Part shown: positions 7,783 through 14,625 of the stretch, piece by piece
Position numbering within the stretch: the stretch's first letter is position 1
How the letters are laid out: every line of letters begins with the position of its first letter
Source of the DNA: an uncultured Clostridia bacterium
GTDB lineage: Bacteria > Bacillota > Clostridia > UBA1381
DNA: 23,021 nucleotides
Reading direction: 5' to 3'
NCBI GenBank assembly: GCA_934486495.1
Contig: CAKSPW010000037.1
Coordinates: 1 to 23,021, forward strand
Made by a program: the position numbers and the translations under genes
Notes under the pieces: model-generated
What the model was told of the DNA's origin: nothing
The model's database searches: none
Seen by the model: the letters and a program-made list of their open reading frames with translations, nothing else

Positions 7783-8946
7783 TTATTTAATAACTCTTAC
7801 TCTTATAACACCGTCAACCGCATTGATTTTTTCTTCAACTTCGGCAGTTATTTCAGCGCTTGTATTTAAAATCGTATAAGCATAGTCGCCTCTGCTCTTG
7901 TTTATCATATCCTCAATATTCATTCCGCATTGCGAAATTATATTTGTAAATGAAGAAATCATATTCGGGATATTCTTATGAATAATTGTTATTCTTCCGT
8001 TTCCTGCCACAGGAAGCGAACAAGCCGGCATATTAACCGAATTTACGATATTACCTGTTTCAAGATACTCTGAAAGCTCATCGGCTGCCATAACGGCACA
8101 ATTGTCCTCCGACTCCTCCGTTGACGCACCAAGATGCGGAATAGCAATTATTCCCGGTTGATTAACAGTTTCTTCAGACGGGAAATCAACAACATAGCAC
8201 GATACCTTGCCGCTTGCAATAGCAGCCTTAATATCGTCATTATTTACAAGGCCGCCTCTTGCAAAGTTAAGAATTTTAACTCCGTCCTTCATAGCGTCAA
8301 TGGATTCTTTGTTGATTGTATGCTTTGTATCGTCGTTAAGCGGTACGTGAATTGTAATATAATCGCTTTCTGCGTAAATATCGTTAAGACTTGTTGCCTT
8401 TCTTACGTGGCTGTCAAGATGCCAAGCTGCATTTACAGAAAGGAACGGATCGTATCCGACAACCTTCATGCCAAGCTTTATAGCGGCATTGGCAACGAGA
8501 ACGCCTATTGCGCCAAGACCGATAACACCGAGTGTTTTTCCCTTTATTTCACTGCCGGCAAAGCTCGACTTACCCTTTTCAACCTGCTTATCAACATCGT
8601 CACCCGTAAGTGTTGAAGCCCAATTAATTCCGTCTACAACCTTTCTCGAAGAAAGAAGAAGTCCGGCAATAACAAGCTCCTTAACACCGTTTGCGTTTGC
8701 GCCGGGAGTATTGAATACAACAATACCATTTTCAGCACACTTGTCAACGGGGATATTATTCGTTCCGGCACCTGCTCTTGCAACAGCCTTAAGCGATGAC
8801 GGAAGCTCCATCTCGTGCATTTTAAAGCTTCTGAGTATAATTCCGTCTGCGTTGCAGGCAGCATCGTCGGTTATTGTATATTTAGCTTTATCCAAGCGTT
8901 CAAGACCGCAAGAAGCAATCTTATTCAGCGTTAATATATTAAACAT
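7783..8946 (-). CDS. serA: D-3-phosphoglycerate dehydrogenase (short, single ACT domain)
   Basis: This NAD-dependent enzyme oxidises 3-phosphoglycerate to 3-phosphohydroxypyruvate, the first step of serine synthesis. The frame is open upstream to a TTG at 8982, inside serC. The ATG at 8946 has a GGGAG site at 8-nt spacing and gives the expected MFNILTLNKI start and 387 residues. Visible features are the Rossmann motif GLGAIG (143-148), the substrate and catalytic arginine in FARGG (Arg230), and catalytic His271 in PHLGAST. A C-terminal ACT domain (about 318-387) probably binds serine for feedback inhibition. The usual DVF-x2-EP sequence reads DFPSEE here. It follows serC by 16 nt and ends at a strong terminator. 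Confidence 0.93.
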   Translation of the reverse strand: MFNILTLNKIASCGLERLDKAKYTITDDAACNADGIILRSFKMHEMELPSSLKAVARAGAGTNNIPVDKCAENGIVVFNTPGANANGVKELVIAGLLLSSRKVVDGINWASTLTGDDVDKQVEKGKSSFAGSEIKGKTLGVIGLGAIGVLVANAAIKLGMKVVGYDPFLSVNAAWHLDSHVRKATSLNDIYAESDYITIHVPLNDDTKHTINKESIDAMKDGVKILNFARGGLVNNDDIKAAIASGKVSCYVVDFPSEETVNQPGIIAIPHLGASTEESEDNCAVMAADELSEYLETGNIVNSVNMPACSLPVAGNGRITIIHKNIPNMISSFTNIISQCGMNIEDMINKSRGDYAYTILNTSAEITAEVEEKINAVDGVIRVRVIK

Positions 8947-8962
8947 ATCCAAATCTCCCAAA

Positions 8963-10039
8963 TTATTTATTTTCACTTTCAAATTTCTTCATAAACTCAA
9001 CGAGTTTTTCAACACCTTCAACAGGCATAGCATTATAAATACTTGCTCTCATTCCGCCTACCGTACGGTGACCCTTAAGATTAACAAAGCCCGCTTCCTT
9101 TGCTTCTTTTACAAATTTAGCGTCAAGCTCCTCATTTCCGGTAACAAACGGAATATTCATAAGCGAACGATCCTCTGGCACAACAGTACCTTTGAAAAGT
9201 TCTGATGAATCGAGATAATCATAAAGGATTTTTGCCTTTTTCTCGTTGATTTTCTGAATAGCCGCAACACCGCCCTGTTCCTTAACCCATTCGAGAACGA
9301 GCTTAAGAATATAAATTGAGTATGTCGGCGGAGTATTGTACATCGAACCGTTCTTTGCGTGAATTGCATAGTCAAACATTGTCGGTGTATTCTCAGCAGC
9401 ATTTCCGATCAAATCATCTCTTACAATTACAAGCGTAACGCCTGCCGGACCGAGATTTTTCTGTGCGCCGGCGAATAAAAGACCGAACTTTGAAACGTCG
9501 ATAACTTCACTCATTACGCATGATGAGATGTCGGCAACGAGAGGAACTGAGCACTCCGGAAGAGAAGTAAATCTTGTTCCGTAAATTGTATTGTTGTAGC
9601 AAATATGAACATAATCCGCATCACTTGAAAAATCAGCAGCGGTTGTTTTCGGTATGTAAGAAAAAGTCTTGTCGGCAGAGCTTGCAACACGGTTTACCTC
9701 GATAAACTTTTCAGCCTCTGCGGCAGCCTTTTTAGCCCACTGACCCGTTACAATAAAATCAGCCTTTTTATTCTTTGTACCAAGGTTAAGCGGTATCATA
9801 GCAAATTGGCTTGATGCGCCGCCTTGAAGGAAAAGCACCTTATAATTATCGGGTACGTTCATGAGTTCGCGTACAAGAGCTTCGGCACCGTTTATGATTT
9901 CTTCATAATCCTTAGATCGATGGCTCATCTCCATAACTGACATTCCGGACTTACCGTACTCAGTCATTTCAGACTGTGCTTTTTTAAGTACCTCAAGCGG
10001 CAACATGGACGGGCCTGCCGAAAAATTATAAACTCTCAT
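8963..10039 (-). CDS. serC: Phosphoserine aminotransferase
   Basis: SerC is a PLP enzyme that converts 3-phosphohydroxypyruvate and glutamate to phosphoserine and 2-oxoglutarate, the second serine step. The open frame extends to 10084, but ATG 10039 is preceded by GGAGGT at 9-nt spacing. It gives the characteristic MRVYNFSAGPSMLP start and 358 residues, normal for the family. The phosphate-binding GGASSQ (73-78), FIVTGQWAKKA and the PLP lysine Lys194 in GAQKNLGPAG are all present. Near the C-terminus are RSLMNIPF and the GHRTVGGMRASIYNA segment. It is transcribed ahead of serA from its own promoter. Confidence 0.97.
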   Translation of the reverse strand: MRVYNFSAGPSMLPLEVLKKAQSEMTEYGKSGMSVMEMSHRSKDYEEIINGAEALVRELMNVPDNYKVLFLQGGASSQFAMIPLNLGTKNKKADFIVTGQWAKKAAAEAEKFIEVNRVASSADKTFSYIPKTTAADFSSDADYVHICYNNTIYGTRFTSLPECSVPLVADISSCVMSEVIDVSKFGLLFAGAQKNLGPAGVTLVIVRDDLIGNAAENTPTMFDYAIHAKNGSMYNTPPTYSIYILKLVLEWVKEQGGVAAIQKINEKKAKILYDYLDSSELFKGTVVPEDRSLMNIPFVTGNEELDAKFVKEAKEAGFVNLKGHRTVGGMRASIYNAMPVEGVEKLVEFMKKFESENK

Positions 10040-10099
10040 ATTAAAATGACCTCCGATATATTTTTTACATATATGATTCAACATATAGTTATACTATAT

Positions 10100-10128
10100 A
10101 TTATATAACTTTTTTCACAATTCGTCAA
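10100..10128 (-). promoter_or_regulatory. Sigma-A promoter of serC-serA, with a dyad at the start site
   Basis: TTGACG (10123-10128) and TATAAT (10100-10105) on the minus strand are 17 bp apart. Just downstream, 10083-10099 is a dyad (ATATAGT-TAT-ACTATAT) at the expected start site, which could be an operator. In such A/T-rich sequence it could also be chance. Confidence 0.8.
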
Positions 10129-10140
10129 TATTTTCACAAA

Positions 10141-10162
10141 GGATTTTTTGTACAAAAAATCC
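10141..10162. repeat. Perfect 22-bp palindrome upstream of the serC promoter
   Basis: The sequence GGATTTTTTGTACAAAAAATCC equals its own reverse complement. It lies 12 bp upstream of the serC -35 box and about 65 bp after the stop of the HD-domain gene. It could be a regulator's operator or a weak terminator for the HD gene. No T-run follows it on the minus strand, which argues against a terminator. Confidence 0.6.
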
Positions 10163-10228
10163 ACAGTATTTTATGCATATTTAATAAATTTAACTAAAAT
10201 GAGTGTATATCCGCACTTTTTTGTTCTG

Positions 10229-11128
10229 TCACCGTTTATTTTTCAAGGCTTTTGCACGCTTTAACAAATAATCACGTGTGTTAAGCGACGGATTTTCCAC
10301 AACCTCGTCAAAAAGAATACGCAAAACATCACGCATTTCTCTTTCGGCATGGAATTTCATTTTTATAAGCTCCCGCCTGCCGATTGCAAGGTCGGAATAT
10401 CTGTACGGCTCACCTTTTTTTATAACATCCATGCATATTTTTCTCAAATTGTTTACCGACTTGCATTTTGACTCTATGTAAATCGGATTTTTGGCACGAA
10501 TATCCGCTTCCTGCAAATCCAACAGCTTCAAAAACTGCTTTTCTCCGATACGTGAAAGCGCACGCTTTACTCCTGATTCGCTTTGCTCGAAATGAACATC
10601 ATGATATTCTATAAGCGTACATATTTCACGGCGCAATTCGGGTGAAAAACCGTATCTGTGCGCTATGTCGTCGGCAATTTTTCTGCTTTCGGAATGATGA
10701 CCGTAAAAGTGTATCACGCCGGACGAATCACAGCTTGCGCAAAGCGGCTTGCCAACATCATGCAAAAGCGCCGCCCACCTAAGCACCGGTATTTTCGGTG
10801 TGCCCGAAACAACGTGCAATATATGCTCCCCCACGTTATAAATGTGATACTTGTTTCTCTGCTTTTCATAAAAGCACCTGTCAAGCTCGGGAAGAATAAC
10901 CTTAAGTATGCCGCATTTAAAATATTCTCTTAAAATATCCTCTGCATTATCGCACATAAGGACATTATCCATTTCTTCTCTTATCTCCCTGCGGGGGCAT
11001 TTTTTCAAAAGCTGTGCATTCTCCGCCGCTTCTTTTTCAAAATCAGCCGGCAGTCCTTCTTTACTGCCGGCTGATTCTCTTACGGCTTTTAAAATAAGTA
11101 TCGGATTTTCCTTAAACACATTATCCAT
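10229..11128 (-). CDS. HD-domain protein resembling the C-terminal half of a CCA-adding enzyme, without the nucleotidyltransferase head
   Basis: This 299-residue protein begins where the RNA-binding neck of bacterial CCA-adding enzymes begins. NPILILKAVRESA (8-20) matches the motif that normally follows the nucleotidyltransferase head, and helices ending in GILKVILPELD follow (about 73-83). An HD domain with intact metal-binding residues comes next: His102, His-Asp 123-124 in LLHDVGKP, a GHHSES histidine pair at 144-145, and IEYHD near 174-178. The head, with its G-S and D-x-D catalytic residues, is absent. This is not a frameshift: the ATG at 11128 has an AAAGGA ribosome site and a consensus promoter directly upstream. 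It therefore cannot add CCA. By family knowledge the HD part may be a metal-dependent phosphatase or phosphodiesterase acting on RNA ends or nucleotides, but the substrate is unknown. Confidence 0.8.
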   Translation of the reverse strand: MDNVFKENPILILKAVRESAGSKEGLPADFEKEAAENAQLLKKCPRREIREEMDNVLMCDNAEDILREYFKCGILKVILPELDRCFYEKQRNKYHIYNVGEHILHVVSGTPKIPVLRWAALLHDVGKPLCASCDSSGVIHFYGHHSESRKIADDIAHRYGFSPELRREICTLIEYHDVHFEQSESGVKRALSRIGEKQFLKLLDLQEADIRAKNPIYIESKCKSVNNLRKICMDVIKKGEPYRYSDLAIGRRELIKMKFHAEREMRDVLRILFDEVVENPSLNTRDYLLKRAKALKNKR

Positions 11129-11158
11129 AGCATGTTTCCTTTGATATTTGATATATTA

Positions 11159-11187
11159 ATTATATCACCTTTATAATGCGTTGTCAA
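11159..11187 (-). promoter_or_regulatory. Perfect-consensus sigma-A promoter of the HD-domain gene
   Basis: TTGACA (11182-11187) and TATAAT (11159-11164) on the minus strand are exactly 17 bp apart, the full consensus. The -35 box lies only 6 bp beyond the stop of the glycoside hydrolase gene, so the HD gene has its own strong promoter. The start-to-ATG leader is about 25 nt. Confidence 0.85.
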
Positions 11188-11193
11188 CAGATA

Positions 11194-12876
11194 CTAATTT
11201 ATTTCAACGGTTTTTGTATCGCCGTTCCAATTAACATTGTTCCCGAAAGCCTCGCTTATCGCTCTTACAGGCACCATTGTTCTGTCATTTATTATTTGCG
11301 ACGGAACATCAAGCTCCTTATCGGCGCCGTTTACAGTCATTACGCTGCTGCCGATTGTAAGCGAAACAACGCTGCCGTCTTTTTTTGCGGTTACGCATTT
11401 TGTATCGCCGTTCCAATCAACATCTGCGCCAAGCGCTTCAAATATAGCGCGAAGCGGCACAAGAGTTCTGTCGTTTACAATAACAGGCGGCTGAGTAAAT
11501 GTAAGATTATATCCGAACACAACAACATTTATAGGCATATCGGCATAAGAGCCAAAGCGTATATAGTTGTCATTTTTCATAAAGTCATATGTTTTTTCAG
11601 TACCTGCCGACTTAATTGTAAGAGTATGCATTCCGTTTGAAAGCTGTGAGATATTCATGCTGTATTTATACGGAATACTTGCCCCTTCAAAGCTGTACGC
11701 ACCGTCTGTAAAATATTGAACAGACACGTCCGGCTGTTTCGGGAAATATGCAAGCGTATAAAGATTTACAGCGCCGTTATCCGCATACAATATGTTTCCG
11801 CTCGCCGCAGGAGTAAATTCAAATGCGGCATTCTGACCGATCGAGCGGATATAGTTTCCGCTTTGAGAAGCCTCTTTGAATATATTCTCCGCCCAAGCAT
11901 AGCCGTTCAAATCAAAACGTTCAACCTCATTACCTCTGTGAGTGTTGAAATAGTTTATCATTTTCACCTGCGGATATTTCATTGCAACATACCAAAGAAG
12001 ATTTTTTAATCGGGGTGTACTCCACTGTGCATAGTCCTCTCCGTACGTATTATTCGTCGGCACACCCCCCTCGCTTATCATAACAGGTTTTTTTATATTA
12101 TTCTTTTCAAGAAAATTAATAATCGGCTTTAATCTGTTTGTTGCCCATGAATAATCACCGGTCATAAAGTATATGGAATCCTTTTCGGCAGTATTTTGCT
12201 CACCCATAAAATACTTTATCGTATAGCAGCTCACGCCTACCCAATCGACATATTCATCACCCGGATAGTAGTATGAGAAATCACGGTCGAGTCCGCCCAA
12301 GTCGTTAGGCGACCAAACCGTTGCAAAATTCGGGAATTCATGCACAACCTGTGCCATTTTGCGGAAAAATTCAATATATTTATCAGGTTCATTCCCCATC
12401 TCCGCAACATTCATCTCGCAGGCAATTCTGATAAACATAGGCTTGTTGTACTTGCTGAGTGTGTTTAAAAGAGCACGTGCGCCGTCCGTATCGGCATAAT
12501 CCACGTTTGAAAAATTCCAGCCTACCATAACGGTGGAATTTGAATTTTTGATTATTTCGTTTGCGGGATAATACAAATCGTTTTGATTCATCGCTTCAAC
12601 GTATGTAAGATACGACCCCAAAGGCGCATAACTCTCCGATGTTTCCGCAATCATACCCAAATATGTACCGTTTTTGTTTTCAAGCCTTGCGCCGTAATAA
12701 GGAGCGTTTGACACATCACCCTCGGTGTAAAGCTCAAAATCGACCGCATTTACCATGTCCCTTTTCTCGTCAAGAAGCGCTCTCCAGTCCGGCTCCGGAA
12801 ACTCAAAAGCTAAAGCTGCAACTGTGTTTAGCAAAACAGCGGCACTGCAAATAATTGCACATATTCTTTTTTTCAT
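11194..12876 (-). CDS. Secreted GH26-like glycoside hydrolase with C-terminal copper-amine-oxidase-N-like stalk domain
   Basis: This 560-residue exported protein has a signal peptide (MKKRICAIICSAAVL..., cleavage likely after ALA). Residues about 60-340 look like a clan GH-A (beta/alpha)8 barrel closest to GH26. The putative acid/base is Glu154 in FIRIACEMN and the putative nucleophile is Glu269 in VMISEGG. The WSPND and YYPGDEYVDWVGVS sequences are typical of GH26 enzymes. GH26 members are mostly beta-mannanases, but residue 153 before the acid/base is Cys where many GH26 enzymes have His, so the substrate is unsure. A beta-rich linker follows. The C-terminal ~110 residues form a copper-amine-oxidase-N-like module with two NDRT-(L/M)VP-(L/V)RAI and WNGDTK repeats. 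The matching DNA repeats about 190 bp apart (near 11213 and 11399). GGAAGGA directly after the csn2 remnant's stop provides the ribosome site. Confidence 0.8.
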   Translation of the reverse strand: MKKRICAIICSAAVLLNTVAALAFEFPEPDWRALLDEKRDMVNAVDFELYTEGDVSNAPYYGARLENKNGTYLGMIAETSESYAPLGSYLTYVEAMNQNDLYYPANEIIKNSNSTVMVGWNFSNVDYADTDGARALLNTLSKYNKPMFIRIACEMNVAEMGNEPDKYIEFFRKMAQVVHEFPNFATVWSPNDLGGLDRDFSYYYPGDEYVDWVGVSCYTIKYFMGEQNTAEKDSIYFMTGDYSWATNRLKPIINFLEKNNIKKPVMISEGGVPTNNTYGEDYAQWSTPRLKNLLWYVAMKYPQVKMINYFNTHRGNEVERFDLNGYAWAENIFKEASQSGNYIRSIGQNAAFEFTPAASGNILYADNGAVNLYTLAYFPKQPDVSVQYFTDGAYSFEGASIPYKYSMNISQLSNGMHTLTIKSAGTEKTYDFMKNDNYIRFGSYADMPINVVVFGYNLTFTQPPVIVNDRTLVPLRAIFEALGADVDWNGDTKCVTAKKDGSVVSLTIGSSVMTVNGADKELDVPSQIINDRTMVPVRAISEAFGNNVNWNGDTKTVEIN

Positions 12877-12894
12877 AAGTTAATTCCGTCCTTC

Positions 12895-13245
12895 CTAAAT
12901 TACACATAAATCCGCATCGATTATTATTTTTCTTTCATAATTGCCCACATCAAAATCTCTTGCACCGATTATAACAGCGGAAAGCTTATTGTAAAGTATA
13001 TTGCGGCAAAAAGTATTTCTCTGTTCATCGTTTAAATAATCAGCCAGATTAACGAGTAAAAAGCATTTATCACCCTCAAGCTTAACCACATTGAGCATAT
13101 ATTCTATAAGCATTTCGCCAAGTGACGAAAAATCCGTGCTGAATTTTATATTAACCGATTTTAAAATTGCCGACAAATCAAAATCAGTGATATAATCTAC
13201 GGAAAAATCGACGTTATCTATAATGCTGTTCGATGTGTTATGCTC
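12895..13245 (-). pseudogene. csn2: csn2 remnant (type II-A CRISPR adaptation protein), C-terminal half only
   Basis: The frame is open from a TGA at 13246-13248 to the TAG at 12895 (116 codons) and has no convincing start; TTG 13176 is the first candidate. The peptide runs along the C-terminal half of Csn2 as I know it from Streptococcus. It shows an IILD-like lead (VDYITDFDLSAILKSVNIKF), a helix, the beta strand KCFLLVNLADYLNDEQ, then NILYNKLSAVIIGAR, and ends YERKIIIDADLCVI. S. pyogenes Csn2 has matching KKKLLIFVNSGAFLTKDEV and YILDEDYFLI segments. Csn2 forms a tetrameric ring that binds DNA ends during spacer acquisition. The N-terminal ~100 residues are missing, and the other frames upstream do not supply them. 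No cas9, cas1, cas2 or CRISPR array is in the window, so this is most likely a dead relic. A strong promoter upstream still transcribes it. Confidence 0.72.
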
Positions 13246-13442
13246 TCAAACCTCAAATTTTGAGAAAACGTCATTACCCGCCGTGAAAATTTACAGAGCA
13301 ATCGGATAAATTACACGAATTTACACATAAATACATTTAATTCTATCCCAGACAACGTATAAGTATATTATACACCAAATACTTACAAAAGTCAAGGCGA
13401 TTTTCTAAGATTTTGATTTATTTTTACCCCAAAGCCGAAAAA
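13246..13442. other. Gene-free stretch upstream of the csn2 remnant
   Basis: Apart from the promoter there is a small dyad (TCTCAAA 13244-13250 with TTTGAGA 13259-13265) at the point where the csn2 frame breaks. A possible 20-codon minus-strand reading frame (starting MYLCVN) lies in the leader, but its GGGAT site is weak, so I do not call it. Confidence 0.4.
13367..13395 (-). promoter_or_regulatory. Sigma-A promoter upstream of the csn2 remnant and glycoside hydrolase
   Basis: TTGACT (13390-13395) and TATAAT (13367-13372) on the minus strand are 17 bp apart. I see no other promoter before the glycoside hydrolase start at 12876, so that mRNA would carry a leader of about 480 nt that includes the csn2 relic. 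Confidence 0.75.
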
Positions 13443-13492
13443 AACCAACACTTTTAACGACCGAAAATAAATATCGGCGAAAAGAGTCGGTT
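13443..13492. terminator. Long bidirectional hairpin terminator
   Basis: On the minus strand AACCGACTCTTTT pairs with AAAAGTGTTGGTT (one mismatch, one wobble) around an inner CCGA/TCGG stem, followed by seven T's. On the plus strand five T's follow. It lies between the stem-loop array and the csn2 promoter and probably ends the S41-metF-activation-domain transcript after it passes through the array. Confidence 0.7.
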
Positions 13493-13532
13493 TTTATCTA
13501 TTCTATTTTACCGCCTTATAAAGACGAACATG

Positions 13533-13960
13533 ACAGCAGCCATAAAGGAATACGTTTTTTTCGCTCCGGTACAGTATAAAGGAAGAAACAACAACGAGAG
13601 AATTTGCTTTAGTCCCGTTACTGTGCAAAACAACAACGAAAGACCTTGCTTTTTCCATGTTACAGCACAAAGCAAGAAACAACAACGAGAGAATTTGCTT
13701 TAGTCCCGTTACTGTGCAAAGCAACAACGAAAGACCTTGCTTTTTCCATGTTACAGCACAAAGCAAGAAACAGCAACGAGAAAATTTACTTTATTCCCGT
13801 TACTGTGCGAAGCAACAACGAAAGACCTTGCTTTTTCCATGTTACAGCACAAAGCAAAAAACAACAACGAAAGACCTTGTTTTTTCCTACGTTAGAACAT
13901 AAAACAAGAAACAGCAACAAGGGAATCCGCTCCCCCTGATATTACAACGCAAATCAAAGA
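13533..13960. repeat. Tandem array of alternating 42/49-bp stem-loop units (91-bp higher-order repeat)
   Basis: Units begin with CAACAACGA (or CAGCAACGA) at 13589, 13631, 13680, 13722, 13771, 13813, 13862 and 13912, so periods run 42, 49, 42, 49, 42, 49, 50. A degenerate unit precedes the first. Short units contain TTTGC and GCAAA arms around a 17-nt loop (13603-13629 in the first). Long units contain CTTGCTTT and AAAGCAAG arms around a 16-nt loop (13645-13676 in the first). All loops share a GTTAC or similar core. In the unit at 13862 the stem reads CTTGTTTT and AAAACAAG, a paired C-G to T-A change that keeps the stem. End units are the most diverged. The 91-bp period is not a multiple of 3, so protein coding is unlikely. 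Intervening sequences are not unique, so this is not a CRISPR array. Confidence 0.85.
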
Positions 13961-13971
13961 GTAAATTTTAT

Positions 13972-14616
13972 TTATTCTTTTCTGAACGGGCAATCGAAAT
14001 TTGGGCAGCCTGAGCACTTATGAATTACACATCCGTCGGATGAATTTGTTTTACCTATAACCGCCGTAACCGATTTTATCGGAGTCAGCAAATTACCGTT
14101 TGTAAGGCAAAGTCCTATTCTTTTCTGCGCATTGAGAAGCTCCAAAAGCTTTTTTTGAAAATCAAGAGAAAAATCGCCGTAACCGGGGCTGAAACGAGGA
14201 ACCAAATACGTTTTTTCCTCTTTTTGTATCTTTTCACATACTTCATCGGCATACATTTCTATCATCGCCGCAGCCGCCGCCTGTGCCGCAACAGCCTTAA
14301 CAGGTGATATTACCGAATACTTAGACACAATTCTGTCAACGTCCGCACCGATTGTAGCGGCAAATAAAACAGCCGATGTACAGTTTGCCAAATGCTTTGA
14401 AAGACTTTTACTGTACACCTTAAAGCTGTCAAACAGAACCCACTCGCCGTCAATTTTTACGGACGTATCCTTAATGCAATATCTCGGGGTTGCCGCCGCT
14501 ACAAGCTCGCAAATAACATTTTCGGTAATGCTTTTCAATCTTTCATCGGGGTATGCACCGTGAAGTCCCATATATCTGTAAATTTCGTTCCTGTCAACCT
14601 TTAACAAATCGGTCAT
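13972..14616 (-). CDS. Free-standing methionine synthase activation-domain protein (Met_synt_B12-like)
   Basis: This protein of about 214 residues matches the cobalamin-dependent methionine synthase activation domain. In full-length MetH that domain binds S-adenosylmethionine and helps reductively reactivate oxidised cobalamin. The signature RFSPGYGDF (about 141-149) is present, followed by RIGLCLTNGNLLTPIKSVTAVIG. The C-terminus carries a cysteine cluster, CSGCPNFDC plus PFRK, as in stand-alone Clostridia versions, possibly for metal binding. An in-frame ATG at 14622 abuts the GTAAGGG site; the ATG at 14616 has a 6-nt spacing and is preferred. It lies directly after metF, whose product makes the methyl donor used by MetH, which supports the function. 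The MetH core itself is not in the window. Confidence 0.88.
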   Translation of the reverse strand: MTDLLKVDRNEIYRYMGLHGAYPDERLKSITENVICELVAAATPRYCIKDTSVKIDGEWVLFDSFKVYSKSLSKHLANCTSAVLFAATIGADVDRIVSKYSVISPVKAVAAQAAAAAMIEMYADEVCEKIQKEEKTYLVPRFSPGYGDFSLDFQKKLLELLNAQKRIGLCLTNGNLLTPIKSVTAVIGKTNSSDGCVIHKCSGCPNFDCPFRKE

Positions 14617-14625
14617 AAGCATCCC

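Noticed and set aside
8134..8616. Plus-strand 160-codon frame opposite serA
   Set aside because: It is antisense to the conserved catalytic part of serA, has no ribosome site, and its composition is that of a shadow frame.
10039..10100. Riboswitch in the serC leader
   Set aside because: The leader is only about 50 nt and A/T-rich, with no known aptamer pattern.
10229..11128. Frameshifted full-length CCA-adding enzyme
   Set aside because: DNA upstream of the ATG is the gene's own consensus promoter and then the end of the glycosidase gene. There is no room for a nucleotidyltransferase head.
11194..11540. Copper amine oxidase activity in the glycosidase
   Set aside because: Only the non-catalytic N-terminal-like module is present. 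The oxidase domain and its cofactor tyrosine are absent.
13646..13939. Repetitive protein of 80-97 residues encoded by the tandem array, in either of two plus frames, or an 87-codon minus frame over it
   Set aside because: The 91-bp period shifts frame each time and there is no ribosome site. The open frames result from the repeat composition.
13533..13960. CRISPR array next to csn2
   Set aside because: The intervals between short repeats are themselves repeated copies, not unique spacers. Periods alternate 42 and 49 bp, which does not fit a 36-bp repeat with ~30-bp spacers.
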